NCBI RefSeq assembly: GCF_009801115.1
Contig: NZ_VTOL01000006.1
Location: 62,001 to 126,000, forward strand
Length of the DNA: 64,000 nt
From: Dyadobacter sp. 3J3
Lineage (GTDB): Bacteria > Bacteroidota > Bacteroidia > Cytophagales > Spirosomataceae
Reading direction: 5' to 3'
In this document: piece after piece, positions 52,857 through 61,258 of the stretch
Position numbering within the stretch: position 1 is the first letter of the stretch
Layout: every line of letters starts with the position of its first letter
The notes under the pieces: generated by a model
What the model was told of the DNA's origin: nothing
Seen by the model: the letters and a program-made list of their open reading frames with translations, nothing else
Database searches by the model: none
Translations under genes and position numbers: made by a program

Positions 52857-53543
52857 ATGGAAAAATTGCATCTTGTCAATCTTATTCTCCATGTCCTTGC
52901 AGGTAGCATCGCATTACTGACAGGTTTTGCTGCCATTTTTGTCAGAAAAGGTTTGGGAAAACATGTTTTATTTGGCAAATATTTTACGGTGATGATTGTG
53001 GTGGTGATTGCAACAGGACTTTTTGGCTTGATCATTTTCAACCGTAATAGTTTTCTTCTTATTATCACATTTCTTAGCGGCTACAACTGTTACAGTGGTA
53101 TCCGGTCGCTCAAACTGCGCGGACAAAAACCGGTATTTCTTGACTATACCATTTCAATACTAGTTGTTATTTCTGCTGTTTATTATATTTATTATCTCAA
53201 TTACAGGGGATTATACTGGTCTCCGGGGATTATTTATTCAACGCTCAGTGCTTTATTTCTGGTTACCGGCTATGATATTTGTAAATGGTTTATGCACATC
53301 AATTTCCTGAAAAAAGCAATGCTATACGAACATGCCTATAAAATGATCAGTGCTTTGAGTGCTATCACGTCTGCATTTAGCGGCACCGTTTTTTCTGATT
53401 ATAAACCTTACAGCCAATTTCTTCCTTCGGTTGCAGGTATGATTTACATAATCATTACCTTCATTCTTTTGTCAAAAAAATCATTTATTTTCAATACGAA
53501 AACCATTGTACAACAAACAAATCAGGATACATTCCGCGCTTAA
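52857..53543 (+). CDS. Polytopic membrane protein, DUF2306-like
   Basis: A 228-residue protein with seven or so hydrophobic segments (LHVLAGSIALLTGFAAIFVRKG, FTVMIVVVIATGLFGLIIF and further). KGLGKHVLFGKYF between TM1 and TM2 and the His residues recall DUF2306-type heme-like membrane proteins; the match is weak. The ATG at 52857 is chosen over TTG at 52833. Its 3' end overlaps the start of the LytS-type kinase by 38 bases, so it may provide the sensory input for that kinase. Confidence 0.65.
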   Translation: MEKLHLVNLILHVLAGSIALLTGFAAIFVRKGLGKHVLFGKYFTVMIVVVIATGLFGLIIFNRNSFLLIITFLSGYNCYSGIRSLKLRGQKPVFLDYTISILVVISAVYYIYYLNYRGLYWSPGIIYSTLSALFLVTGYDICKWFMHINFLKKAMLYEHAYKMISALSAITSAFSGTVFSDYKPYSQFLPSVAGMIYIIITFILLSKKSFIFNTKTIVQQTNQDTFRA

Positions 53544-54564
53544 AACTTTGCTGATCTGCCTTTTAATAGGGTTGGCCTTTGGTATGTATTTATATTTTAA
53601 TTACGATCAACGTCCGGAACGTGTCGTGATTTCTGTCTTATCAACCTGTTGTATCGGCTCTCTGACGATGCTGGTTATTTCGTACAGAAACTTCTTTACG
53701 ATAGTAACTTCAAACCAAAGTTTTAAAATGATCATTATGATCGCTTTATTGATTTTGGCAGCGTTAACAGGTTCTGAAATTATGTTTTTTGCACAGTCTC
53801 TTTTATGGAAAAACGGGCAGTACATATGGTTTAACGGAGGAAATATTTACGTGTTGAATATTCTGATCGTACTGGTGACAGGGATACCGATTTACGTTAG
53901 TGAAGAATGGAAGAGTCTTTTAAACTCGCAGATTTTAAGTCAGCAATACCGTGTTTTAGTGTTGGAACAGCAGAAAACTACTTTTGAACTCGAACTTTTG
54001 CGCGCCAAAGTAAACCCTCATTTTCTTTACAATGTACACAACACCATAGCAGGTCTTATCTCAAAAGATCCGGCCAAGGCAGAAGAATTGGTACTTCTTT
54101 TATCGAAATTTTTTAGATTCACACTCAATAAAAACAGTGCCACTTTTCATTCCGTAACAGATGAACTTGCCATCATCAGGACCTATCTGGATATGCAGAG
54201 GATACGTTTTGGAGAACGGATGAAATATGAAATTGAAGTGGATCCTGAGGCATTATCTTTACAAATACCATCCTTTATTTTGCAGCCGATCGTTGAAAAT
54301 GCGGTAAAACACGGCATTGAAAAAAGAGTAGAAAATGGTTTTATTAAAGTTGAAATCGGGCTTGATGAGGAGAATATGCTAATTACTATATTGGATTCCG
54401 GGCCTGGGTTTTCAGCGATTCCCGGATCTGGAATAGGCTTGCAAATGGTGAGAAGTAAGCTGGGGCTGCTGTATCCCGGAAATTTTACATTGGAATTAAA
54501 TAACGAACCAAAAAAATATGCCCGGATTATCATCCCAAAAAGAAATCAGAACGTTGCTGGTTGA
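53506..54564 (+). CDS. LytS-type sensor histidine kinase
   Basis: A 352-residue kinase. Four predicted membrane helices fill about residues 10-130. A short coiled segment leads to the His_kinase domain with H172 in AKVNPHFLYNVHNTIAGLI, then a HATPase with VENAVKHGIE and DSGPGFSAIPGSGIGLQMV. The start is TTG 53506 within the preceding gene, or TTG 53548. The 3' end overlaps the LytTR regulator by 47 bases. Together they form a tight two-component pair, with the upstream membrane protein. Confidence 0.9.
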   Translation: MYNKQIRIHSALKTLLICLLIGLAFGMYLYFNYDQRPERVVISVLSTCCIGSLTMLVISYRNFFTIVTSNQSFKMIIMIALLILAALTGSEIMFFAQSLLWKNGQYIWFNGGNIYVLNILIVLVTGIPIYVSEEWKSLLNSQILSQQYRVLVLEQQKTTFELELLRAKVNPHFLYNVHNTIAGLISKDPAKAEELVLLLSKFFRFTLNKNSATFHSVTDELAIIRTYLDMQRIRFGERMKYEIEVDPEALSLQIPSFILQPIVENAVKHGIEKRVENGFIKVEIGLDEENMLITILDSGPGFSAIPGSGIGLQMVRSKLGLLYPGNFTLELNNEPKKYARIIIPKRNQNVAG

Positions 54565-55291
54565 CGATGAAGATATTGCCCTTTATCGTATTAAGAAAGC
54601 GCTTGAATCCTATCCACAGATTAAAATAATCGGTGAAGCAAAAGATGGAAAAACAGCGGTACGACTAATCAATGACCTGCGTCCGGATCTCGTTTTTCTA
54701 GATATTCAGATGCCGGAAATGAATGGTTTCGAGGTATTAAATTGCCTGGATTATTTACCGTTAATTGTTTTTGTCACAGCTTATGAAGAATATGCGATCA
54801 AAGCTTTTGAGAAAAATTCGCTGGATTATTTACTGAAACCCGTCGCAGATGACCGGCTCGGCATAACCATTAAAAGAGTATTTGAAAGTAAAACCGGCGA
54901 AGCAGACGTAATACAAAAAATAAAAATGCTGATCAATGAAAATCGGCCAAAGGATGCCATCACTACTATTCCGGTAAAGTCTGGCAATAAGATAATTCTG
55001 ATTCATGTTTCAGATATTTGCTTTTTTGAAGCAAAAGACAAATACGTTTATATCCATACGCATGAAAGTGAAAAACTAATTGATTACCCACTTGGATATT
55101 TGCAGGAACGTCTCCCCGAAGAATTTCTTCGGGTTCACAGAGGTTTTATTGTCAATAAATTAAAAATCCGTGAAATCCATAAATACTTCAAAGGAACCTA
55201 TATTTTAGTTATGAACGATATAAAAGAATCGAAGATTAAAAGTGCATACACTTATTCCGAAGAGATCCGGGCGAAGTTATTGCTGGTTTGA
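54518..55291 (+). CDS. LytTR-family response regulator
   Basis: A 257-residue regulator: receiver with D16-D17 and acceptor D62 (LVFLDIQMPEMNG), FVTAYEEYAIKAFEKNSLDYLLKPV, and a C-terminal LytTR domain (about 155-255, ILIHVSDICFFEAKDKYVYIHT, FLRVHRGFIVNKLKIREI). It starts inside the kinase gene (47-base overlap), implying translational coupling. Direct targets are not evident. Confidence 0.94.
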   Translation: MPGLSSQKEIRTLLVDDEDIALYRIKKALESYPQIKIIGEAKDGKTAVRLINDLRPDLVFLDIQMPEMNGFEVLNCLDYLPLIVFVTAYEEYAIKAFEKNSLDYLLKPVADDRLGITIKRVFESKTGEADVIQKIKMLINENRPKDAITTIPVKSGNKIILIHVSDICFFEAKDKYVYIHTHESEKLIDYPLGYLQERLPEEFLRVHRGFIVNKLKIREIHKYFKGTYILVMNDIKESKIKSAYTYSEEIRAKLLLV

Positions 55292-55461
55292 ATCTTGGTT
55301 TTATTACAGATTGGCCCTCAACACTACTTTATCAACTCCCAGTTATCAACTGATCTCCACCGGTTTCAATCCGCTTGCCTCCGCATATCAACCTGTAAAA
55401 TATAATACAACTTTCGTGCCCATTTTTAAAGTGAATTTCATCTACTAATTAAAAACGGAGT
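55292..55461. other. Intergenic spacer
   Basis: 170 bases between the LytTR gene and a small membrane-protein frame. A spurious 68-codon frame overlaps the LytTR 3' end; no promoter match or hairpin was found. Confidence 0.3.
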
Positions 55462-55599
55462 ATGGCACGGGGCGAACACTTTACAAATAGTATAAAAGCA
55501 GTCAGGGGAAATCTGAGGAGATTTCTGGAAAGAGGCTTTGACTGGATTGCTTTGTTGATTATTACGCTGATCATCCTTTTTATTCTCGTCTTTTTCTGA
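55462..55599 (+). CDS. Small single-pass membrane protein
   Basis: ATG 55462 to TGA encodes 45 residues. A basic amphipathic N-terminal half (MARGEHFTNSIKAVRGNLRR) is followed by one hydrophobic helix of about 18 residues at the very C-terminus (IALLIITLIILFILVFF). This organisation, positive-inside then a C-terminal helix, is typical of genuine small membrane proteins. GGAG lies immediately before the ATG, too close for normal ribosome binding. Gene reality is likely but not certain. Confidence 0.5.
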   Translation: MARGEHFTNSIKAVRGNLRRFLERGFDWIALLIITLIILFILVFF

Positions 55600-55625
55600 A
55601 ATTTCACACATTTTCTTTACTCATT

Positions 55626-56021
55626 ATGAAATCACTTCTACTGTTCTTATCCTTTAATGTTGTCCTTTTGATTTGTTGTTACGAGAAAAAATGTGCTGGT
55701 TCCATGCAATGGGATAGTCGCATGCACATTGTGATAACTGATGGTTTTGTCAAAGGTTATTATTTCAATACGCGTTTCTCTGGCCCTGTAAATGTTATTG
55801 GCGCTGTAATCCGGAATGAAATGATATTGATTGAATCAGAAAATGGGAAAATAACACGGACATTTCAAGGCAAATTTCAAAAAAAAAGCAAGGGGGTGAT
55901 GCTTCTTTCCGGTATTTGGAAAAGTATAAATAATACTGTGTTTGCGAGTTTTACTGATCCTGAGATCATGCCGGATAAGAATCAAACACAGGCATTTTAT
56001 TTAATCAGTAAAAAGCAGTAA
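55626..56021 (+). CDS. Small exported protein of unknown function
   Basis: A 131-residue protein. The N-terminal hydrophobic stretch (MKSLLLFLSFNVVLLICC) may be a signal peptide or lipobox (LLIC at 17). The rest is beta-rich (HIVITDGFVKGYYFNTRFSGPVNVIGAVIRNEMILIESENGKITRTFQG), about 105 residues, reading like a small lipocalin- or heme-lipid-sandwich-type domain. Family not recognised. It precedes the propeller kinase by 68 bases on the same strand, with no terminator between. Confidence 0.55.
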   Translation: MKSLLLFLSFNVVLLICCYEKKCAGSMQWDSRMHIVITDGFVKGYYFNTRFSGPVNVIGAVIRNEMILIESENGKITRTFQGKFQKKSKGVMLLSGIWKSINNTVFASFTDPEIMPDKNQTQAFYLISKKQ

Positions 56022-56088
56022 ATGATGACTTTAACATTTTTTTAGGGTATCAGTTATAAATGAATATTAGCTAATCCGGGATTGGTTT

Positions 56089-59000
56089 ATGAGGTACTTT
56101 CAGGTATTCCTGTTGTTGTTTTTTACCTCCGCGCAACTCTGCGCCCAAATGCCATCCCTAACGCTTGAACATCTTACAACAAGAGAAGGGCTTCCGTCCA
56201 ATGAAGTTTGGTCGCTCACCAATGATAAACAAGGCTTTTTGTGGATTGGTACTGGCAGAAATATTTGCCGCTACGATGGCTATAATTTTCTAAGGCTGGA
56301 TAGTCTGAAATTAGGATATTGCTCCGGTGTGTCAACCGACTCGAATGGTGATATTTATACTTCCAATGATACCAGAGGTTTATGCAAAATCGATGCAAAA
56401 ACATTGACAGTAAAAACGCTGGTGATAAATAATTATGATGATTCCGATCCAACCAACGACCTCCATGAACAGGGTATGGTAGACAGCCACGACCAGGTTT
56501 GGGTTTGCGACTACACTTCGGTTAAACGCTATGATCCGGAGACCGGAAAGCTTCACCGATATACCTTTTCTCAAACGGCCTCAGGTGGAGATGTTTACCA
56601 ATATGCAAGCTTCTTTGAAGATAGCAAACGGAGGCTTTGGATTATTTCGGAAATTGGTCTTTATCAATACGATAGGAATACAGACAAACTTGTCTGTATG
56701 CTGGGAAAAGAAGCAGCTCTGATCAAAAACAGGATTCCAATACGTTTGTCAAAAGCCTGTGAGGATAGTAAGGGAAATCTTTGGATAGGAGGATACGAGT
56801 ATGGTCTGGTCCGTTTTTCACCTTCTGATCAATCATTTACTATTAGAAAAGTAGGTTTTGAACATAATCAGGTTAGCTGTGTTCAGGAATCACAGGATGA
56901 AAATGGCCGTAAACTTCTTTTTGTTGGAACAAATGACGGGATCAGCATTTTTTATCCGGATCGTAATGAGCTTTACAATCTGCCCGAATTTTATAAAAAT
57001 GGTATCCGCGTTAAGGCAATGTACGAAGACAAAGTCAACCGTATTCTTTGGATAGGAACAAGCGATGGCGTTTATAAGTACCGTTATGGAAATGCCGGAA
57101 TTCATACCATTGCAATTCCGGCAGGTGTGGTGCGGCTTCCTGTTCAGATCACTACGATTTTACCAGCCCCCGATGAAACCTTTCTCCTGGGCCTTTCTCA
57201 TTCCGGCGCTCTGCTATGGAAACCTTCCGAAAACTTTTTTAAATTATTGCCCTATCCAGCTCATGCACTTACACAGCAAATGCGCTGGATTCAGGGCCGA
57301 CCGTATGCATTCACAGACAAAGGGGTTTTTGCTGGAGATATCAAAAAAGGAAAGTTTTCGGTATTCCAATCCACATCGGTTTTGTTCAAAAATACAGATT
57401 TCAGGGATGGATTAGTGGATAAAAAAGGACGTTTGTGGATTGCGAATCTTAATGAAGGCCTTAAAGTAATAGATCCGGCTTCCAAACAGGAAATTAAGTT
57501 ATGGTCTGCCAGGGAAGGCCGGAAATTAGTAAACCTGACTTACCTGAAAGCAATTCTGGAAGGCACGGATGGGCGAATCTGGGTGGCAACATGCTCACGG
57601 GGATTATTTTTTTTCGATGAAAAAGCCGGGAAATTTATCAATATTGAAACACTTCCTAAGAATAAAGGAAAAATGATCGGGGGAGACTGTATCAATGGAA
57701 TGCAAAAGGGGCCAAACGGCAGCATTTTGATTTCAAGCTGGGGAGGGGTTTCAAAACTTTCATCAACAGGTTCGATTTTAAGCACATTCGAATTTAAAAC
57801 CGACGCGCTAAATGATACTTATTGCGCAAATATCGCTGAAATGTCAGATGAAAATCTTTGGTTTAGTACCAATGAAGGTATTCACATTGCTAATCTGAAA
57901 ACGCGTGCAATTCGTTACCTGACAACAATTGAGGGGTTGAAAAGTAATGCTCCGGTAGGATTTTATCCCCGCTCGGGCAATGAGCTCTTTTTGGGACATA
58001 CCAATGCTATTAATATTCTGGACATAAATCAGCTGAATAATAACATAATTTCGCCCAGGGTGGTGATCAGTACGGTGGAAGTAAAAGGTAAAACTTTACA
58101 TCAGGATCTAACCAAAGAAATTTTTCTTGGACCGGATGAAAATTCGATTACCTTTAATTTTTCAACATTGAATTTTGAACCGGCCTCCAAAAATTTATTC
58201 AGTGTTAAACTCGAAGGTTTTGAAACGAACTGGATTGATCTGGGCAATCAGCATACCGTTTCCTTCACTAATCTTCCGGCCAAATCGTACCGGTTGCTCG
58301 TCCGGAGCAGAAATAGTTCTGGTAAAATAAGTGATAGGCCGCTTATTGTTCAATTTCGGGTTGAGCCTTATTTTATCAATACTTTGTTTTTCAGAACATT
58401 GATCGGACTGGCTATAGCGGCAATGATCGTGGCAATGATGCGGTGGCGGGTCAATACGCTGGCAGAGCGGAACCGGCTTGATTTGCAAATAGCAGAATGG
58501 CGGCTAAAGGCGCTGCAATCGCAAATGAATCCCCATTTTTTATTCAATTCACTAAACTCGGTTCAAAATTACCTGCTGACTAACCGGGGCGTTGAGGGAG
58601 CGAAATATCTTTCGAAATTCTCAAAACTGGTGCGGCGGATCATGGAGAATTCCAATCACCAGTATCTTTCCTTCGAACAGATTATTGATACGCTGCGTAT
58701 GTATGTTGAGATAGAATCTTTTCGATTTAATCATGAATTCAGCTATACATTTGATATTGAGGATAATGAGGTATTGCTTGATGCACATCTTCCGCCTATG
58801 CTTTTGCAACCTTATGTCGAAAATGCAATATGGCACGGTTTGATGCCAAAAGAAGGGGAGAAGAAATTAAAGATAACGGCCAGGATTTTAGATAAACATA
58901 TTGTTTGTACGATTGAAGACAACGGAGTCGGAAGGACTTTTGCACCCAGGACAGAAGGTCACGTTTCGCGTGGACAGGAAATGACAAAAGGAATTTTTGA

Positions 59001-59115
59001 ATCACTTCGTCATAAGGATAGTGATGCAAAAATAGAATTTATTGATTTGTTTGATGCAGATAATAATCCTGCCGGAACACGGGTAAGCATGAAAATTCCA
59101 CTTGAAAATGTATAA
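56089..59115 (+). CDS. Propeller-type sensor histidine kinase (Reg_prop, Y_Y_Y, LytS-type)
   Basis: A 1008-residue membrane kinase. Signal peptide (to about 20), then two seven-bladed-type propeller regions of Reg_prop repeats (about 25-650; e.g. GLPSNEVWSLTNDKQGFLWIGT, DGIWVATCSRGLFFF-like). A Y_Y_Y Ig-like domain (about 665-755), one membrane helix (about 768-788), and a LytS-type His_kinase domain with H816 in NPHFLFNSLNSVQNYLL follow. The HATPase contains YVENAIWHGLMP and EDNGVGR. The ligand is likely a carbohydrate or other extracellular cue. It pairs with the LytTR regulator 3 bases downstream. Confidence 0.93.
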   Translation: MRYFQVFLLLFFTSAQLCAQMPSLTLEHLTTREGLPSNEVWSLTNDKQGFLWIGTGRNICRYDGYNFLRLDSLKLGYCSGVSTDSNGDIYTSNDTRGLCKIDAKTLTVKTLVINNYDDSDPTNDLHEQGMVDSHDQVWVCDYTSVKRYDPETGKLHRYTFSQTASGGDVYQYASFFEDSKRRLWIISEIGLYQYDRNTDKLVCMLGKEAALIKNRIPIRLSKACEDSKGNLWIGGYEYGLVRFSPSDQSFTIRKVGFEHNQVSCVQESQDENGRKLLFVGTNDGISIFYPDRNELYNLPEFYKNGIRVKAMYEDKVNRILWIGTSDGVYKYRYGNAGIHTIAIPAGVVRLPVQITTILPAPDETFLLGLSHSGALLWKPSENFFKLLPYPAHALTQQMRWIQGRPYAFTDKGVFAGDIKKGKFSVFQSTSVLFKNTDFRDGLVDKKGRLWIANLNEGLKVIDPASKQEIKLWSAREGRKLVNLTYLKAILEGTDGRIWVATCSRGLFFFDEKAGKFINIETLPKNKGKMIGGDCINGMQKGPNGSILISSWGGVSKLSSTGSILSTFEFKTDALNDTYCANIAEMSDENLWFSTNEGIHIANLKTRAIRYLTTIEGLKSNAPVGFYPRSGNELFLGHTNAINILDINQLNNNIISPRVVISTVEVKGKTLHQDLTKEIFLGPDENSITFNFSTLNFEPASKNLFSVKLEGFETNWIDLGNQHTVSFTNLPAKSYRLLVRSRNSSGKISDRPLIVQFRVEPYFINTLFFRTLIGLAIAAMIVAMMRWRVNTLAERNRLDLQIAEWRLKALQSQMNPHFLFNSLNSVQNYLLTNRGVEGAKYLSKFSKLVRRIMENSNHQYLSFEQIIDTLRMYVEIESFRFNHEFSYTFDIEDNEVLLDAHLPPMLLQPYVENAIWHGLMPKEGEKKLKITARILDKHIVCTIEDNGVGRTFAPRTEGHVSRGQEMTKGIFESLRHKDSDAKIEFIDLFDADNNPAGTRVSMKIPLENV

Positions 59116-59118
59116 CAT

Positions 59119-59925
59119 ATGAAACAAGATTTACGCGCTGTAATCATTGACGATGAAACCAACGCCCGGGAAGCACTGACTAACCTGCTTAGACTGGTTT
59201 GCCCCGGTGTCGAAATTTGTGGTGAAGCAAAAAATGCCGATCTGGGTATTGAATTGATAAAGGAAAAGAAGCCAGACTTAGTTTTTCTCGATATTCAGAT
59301 GCCCGGAAAGTCAGGATTTGATTTACTTGCTTCCTTTGAAAAAGTTGTTTTCGGAATTATTTTCACAACGGCCTATCAGGAATTTGCCATACGTGCATTC
59401 CGGTTCAGCGCGATAGATTATCTTCTCAAACCGATTGATCCGGATGAATTACAGGTTGCTGTTGAGAAATATAAATTACAGACAGTCAGCTTAAGCCCAC
59501 AGCAGATTCAGATTTTGCAGCAACAGCTGGATTCTCCGGGAACTATCCGCCTTATTCATCGTCAAAGGAATGATAATCAACGAATCGCATTGCCAACAGC
59601 AGAAGGAATTCACTTTGTGCAAATGACTGAAATCATTCAATGTGAGTCACTGGGCTCTTATACCAAGTTTCACCTTCTTAAAGGACCGGCCATTGTTGTT
59701 TCCAGACTTCTCAAAGAATACGAAGAGATTCTGGATAACTATTATTTTTTTCGCGTACATCAATCCAATATCATTAATCTGGAACATATCAAACGATATG
59801 TTAAAGGAGACGGTGGGCAGGTATGGATGAGCGATAATACAGAAATCGAAGTTTCACGTCGCCGTAAAGATGAATTTCTTTCGATCCTGTCGGATTTTTA
59901 TGTCAATTCAGGGAAATTAAAATGA
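59119..59925 (+). CDS. LytTR-family response regulator
   Basis: A 268-residue regulator: receiver with D11-D12 and acceptor D58 (LVFLDIQMPGKSGF), IIFTTAYQEFAIRAFRFSAIDYLLKPID, and LytTR domain (about 165-265; GIHFVQMTEIIQCESLGSYTKFHL, FFRVHQSNIINLEHIKRY). Gene begins 3 bases after the propeller kinase, a cognate pair. Targets unknown. Confidence 0.95.
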   Translation: MKQDLRAVIIDDETNAREALTNLLRLVCPGVEICGEAKNADLGIELIKEKKPDLVFLDIQMPGKSGFDLLASFEKVVFGIIFTTAYQEFAIRAFRFSAIDYLLKPIDPDELQVAVEKYKLQTVSLSPQQIQILQQQLDSPGTIRLIHRQRNDNQRIALPTAEGIHFVQMTEIIQCESLGSYTKFHLLKGPAIVVSRLLKEYEEILDNYYFFRVHQSNIINLEHIKRYVKGDGGQVWMSDNTEIEVSRRRKDEFLSILSDFYVNSGKLK

Positions 59926-60222
59926 AATCCTGGTTTGAACTGCGTGTGATCAAAAAGCAGAAAACATCATATTAATTCTAAGACCTGGTTTATTTTTTTA
60001 ACCATTTGTATAACATTTCTCACCGCGTTTAAAGTAAAACCTGCCTAACTATGAATCAGATGCGATCCGATACCAAGATGCTCGTATGCGATTGTACATA
60101 CTGAGTTACAGAAGGCAGGTAGGGCGCAAGGAGGAAAAGTACCTGAGGCTTATTTTGATTTTTGGGAATCATTACCAATCCGAAATATTGCGGCTCAATA
60201 TGACGCGGAATATCTTAACTTT

Positions 60223-60924
60223 TTGTGGCAATATATTTATCATAAATCCACAAGTACCTATCAAAAAGCAAAGAAAACAAGTACTTTATCCTCTGATTAT
60301 GAAACAGCTAAATTACTTTTAGGCAAACAAATCGCAGAATTTTATACTATTTTTTCAATCAGTGCTGAATTGGGCAAGAATCCTGAACAGATGAAAGTTG
60401 ATTTGTCAAAACTAATTTTTTCCAAATCCAGCAATTATCTGATCACCTTTTTGAAGGCAGAGGCTTCGAAAAGAATAAGCATCCTGGGCGTAGGGAAAAG
60501 TAGTCCAAACTTCTTTTTGGAGGATAGCCGGGATTCACTTGTTTCTTTAAGTCAGTTTAAAAGACAAGTGGTATATCTGAGTTTTTGGTTTGCCGGATGC
60601 AAAGGGTGCATTCAGGAATTTCCTTTCGAAAATGAAATGGTAAAGAAATTTACTGGGAAACCGCTAAAAATTATCAGTATTTGCACACGTACTTCAAAAG
60701 AAAAATGGCTTGAAAAAATTAATAGTTTTGGCCTTGAAACGCTAAATCTTTACGCCAATCCGTCCTGGAGCGGTACGCTGGAAAAGAAATTCGGAATTGA
60801 AGTCTATCCGCACTATGTTTTGATTGGAAAAGACGGAAACGTGATCGAAAACTTCGCAAACCGACCCAGCCAGAGAGCAGACTTGAAAATTGAAAAGGAG
60901 CTGTCGGTCAAGAATTTGGACTAA
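60223..60924 (+). CDS. TlpA-like thioredoxin-fold protein, 5' end damaged
   Basis: From TTG 60223 a 233-residue frame ends in a thioredoxin-like domain (about 95-225). FWFAGCKGCIQEFP holds the redox pair CKGC in place of WCxPC, followed by ISICTRTSKEKW and VYPHYVLIGKDG. Family members (TlpA/ResA-type reductases) usually have an export signal and are longer. The same reading frame stays open upstream to 60052 (EAYFDFWESLPIRNI...), with no ATG, GTG or TTG; a hydrophobic stretch (59998-60045) ends in stop codons. The gene is therefore probably a pseudogene or frameshifted, unless an unusual start is used. Confidence 0.65.
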   Translation: MWQYIYHKSTSTYQKAKKTSTLSSDYETAKLLLGKQIAEFYTIFSISAELGKNPEQMKVDLSKLIFSKSSNYLITFLKAEASKRISILGVGKSSPNFFLEDSRDSLVSLSQFKRQVVYLSFWFAGCKGCIQEFPFENEMVKKFTGKPLKIISICTRTSKEKWLEKINSFGLETLNLYANPSWSGTLEKKFGIEVYPHYVLIGKDGNVIENFANRPSQRADLKIEKELSVKNLD

Positions 60925-61258
60925 AAGTGCCTTTTGCCTGGTGATTTATGACAGTTTCAACTTGCAATTTTAAGCAATTTCGTGCGCAATTAGGTAAAAC
61001 CACTACTCATGGAATTACTTCATTTTAACCTGTTGTGGAGGGATAAGAAATACCGCAAGTGCACTTGTATATTACTCACGGTAATTTTTTGTAATCTCGT
61101 ACTTCTATTATATGAAAATAATGTAAAATAATAGAACAAGTCTTTTTTGTGCCGATCCATACTTCTGGTTTAACAAAAGTTTTAGAAACAAGGAGTAACA
61201 AACAAACTATTAGGTATTTGGTTTTTCATGAATATAGTAGACTTATTCAGAACAAATA
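60925..61258. other. Intergenic region with a 40-codon frame
   Basis: AT-rich spacer between the TlpA-like gene (+) and the large kinase (-). It holds a 40-codon frame with one hydrophobic helix (61009-61131) and a perfect palindrome CAAGTGCACTTG (61056-61067) inside it, closed by TACCG/CGGTA arms and ATTTTTT. No strong promoter was found. Confidence 0.35.
61009..61131 (+). CDS. Possible 40-residue membrane peptide
   Basis: ATG 61009 to TAA encodes a basic N-terminal half (HFNLLWRDKKYRKC) and one hydrophobic segment (CILLTVIFCNLVLLLY). The layout suits a small single-pass protein. No ribosome binding site or promoter was found, and a palindrome overlaps it, so it may be chance. Confidence 0.22.
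   Translation: MELLHFNLLWRDKKYRKCTCILLTVIFCNLVLLLYENNVK

Noticed and set aside
55242..55448. 68-codon frame after the LytTR gene
   Set aside because: It starts inside the LytTR gene, has no ribosome site and its composition is not protein-like.
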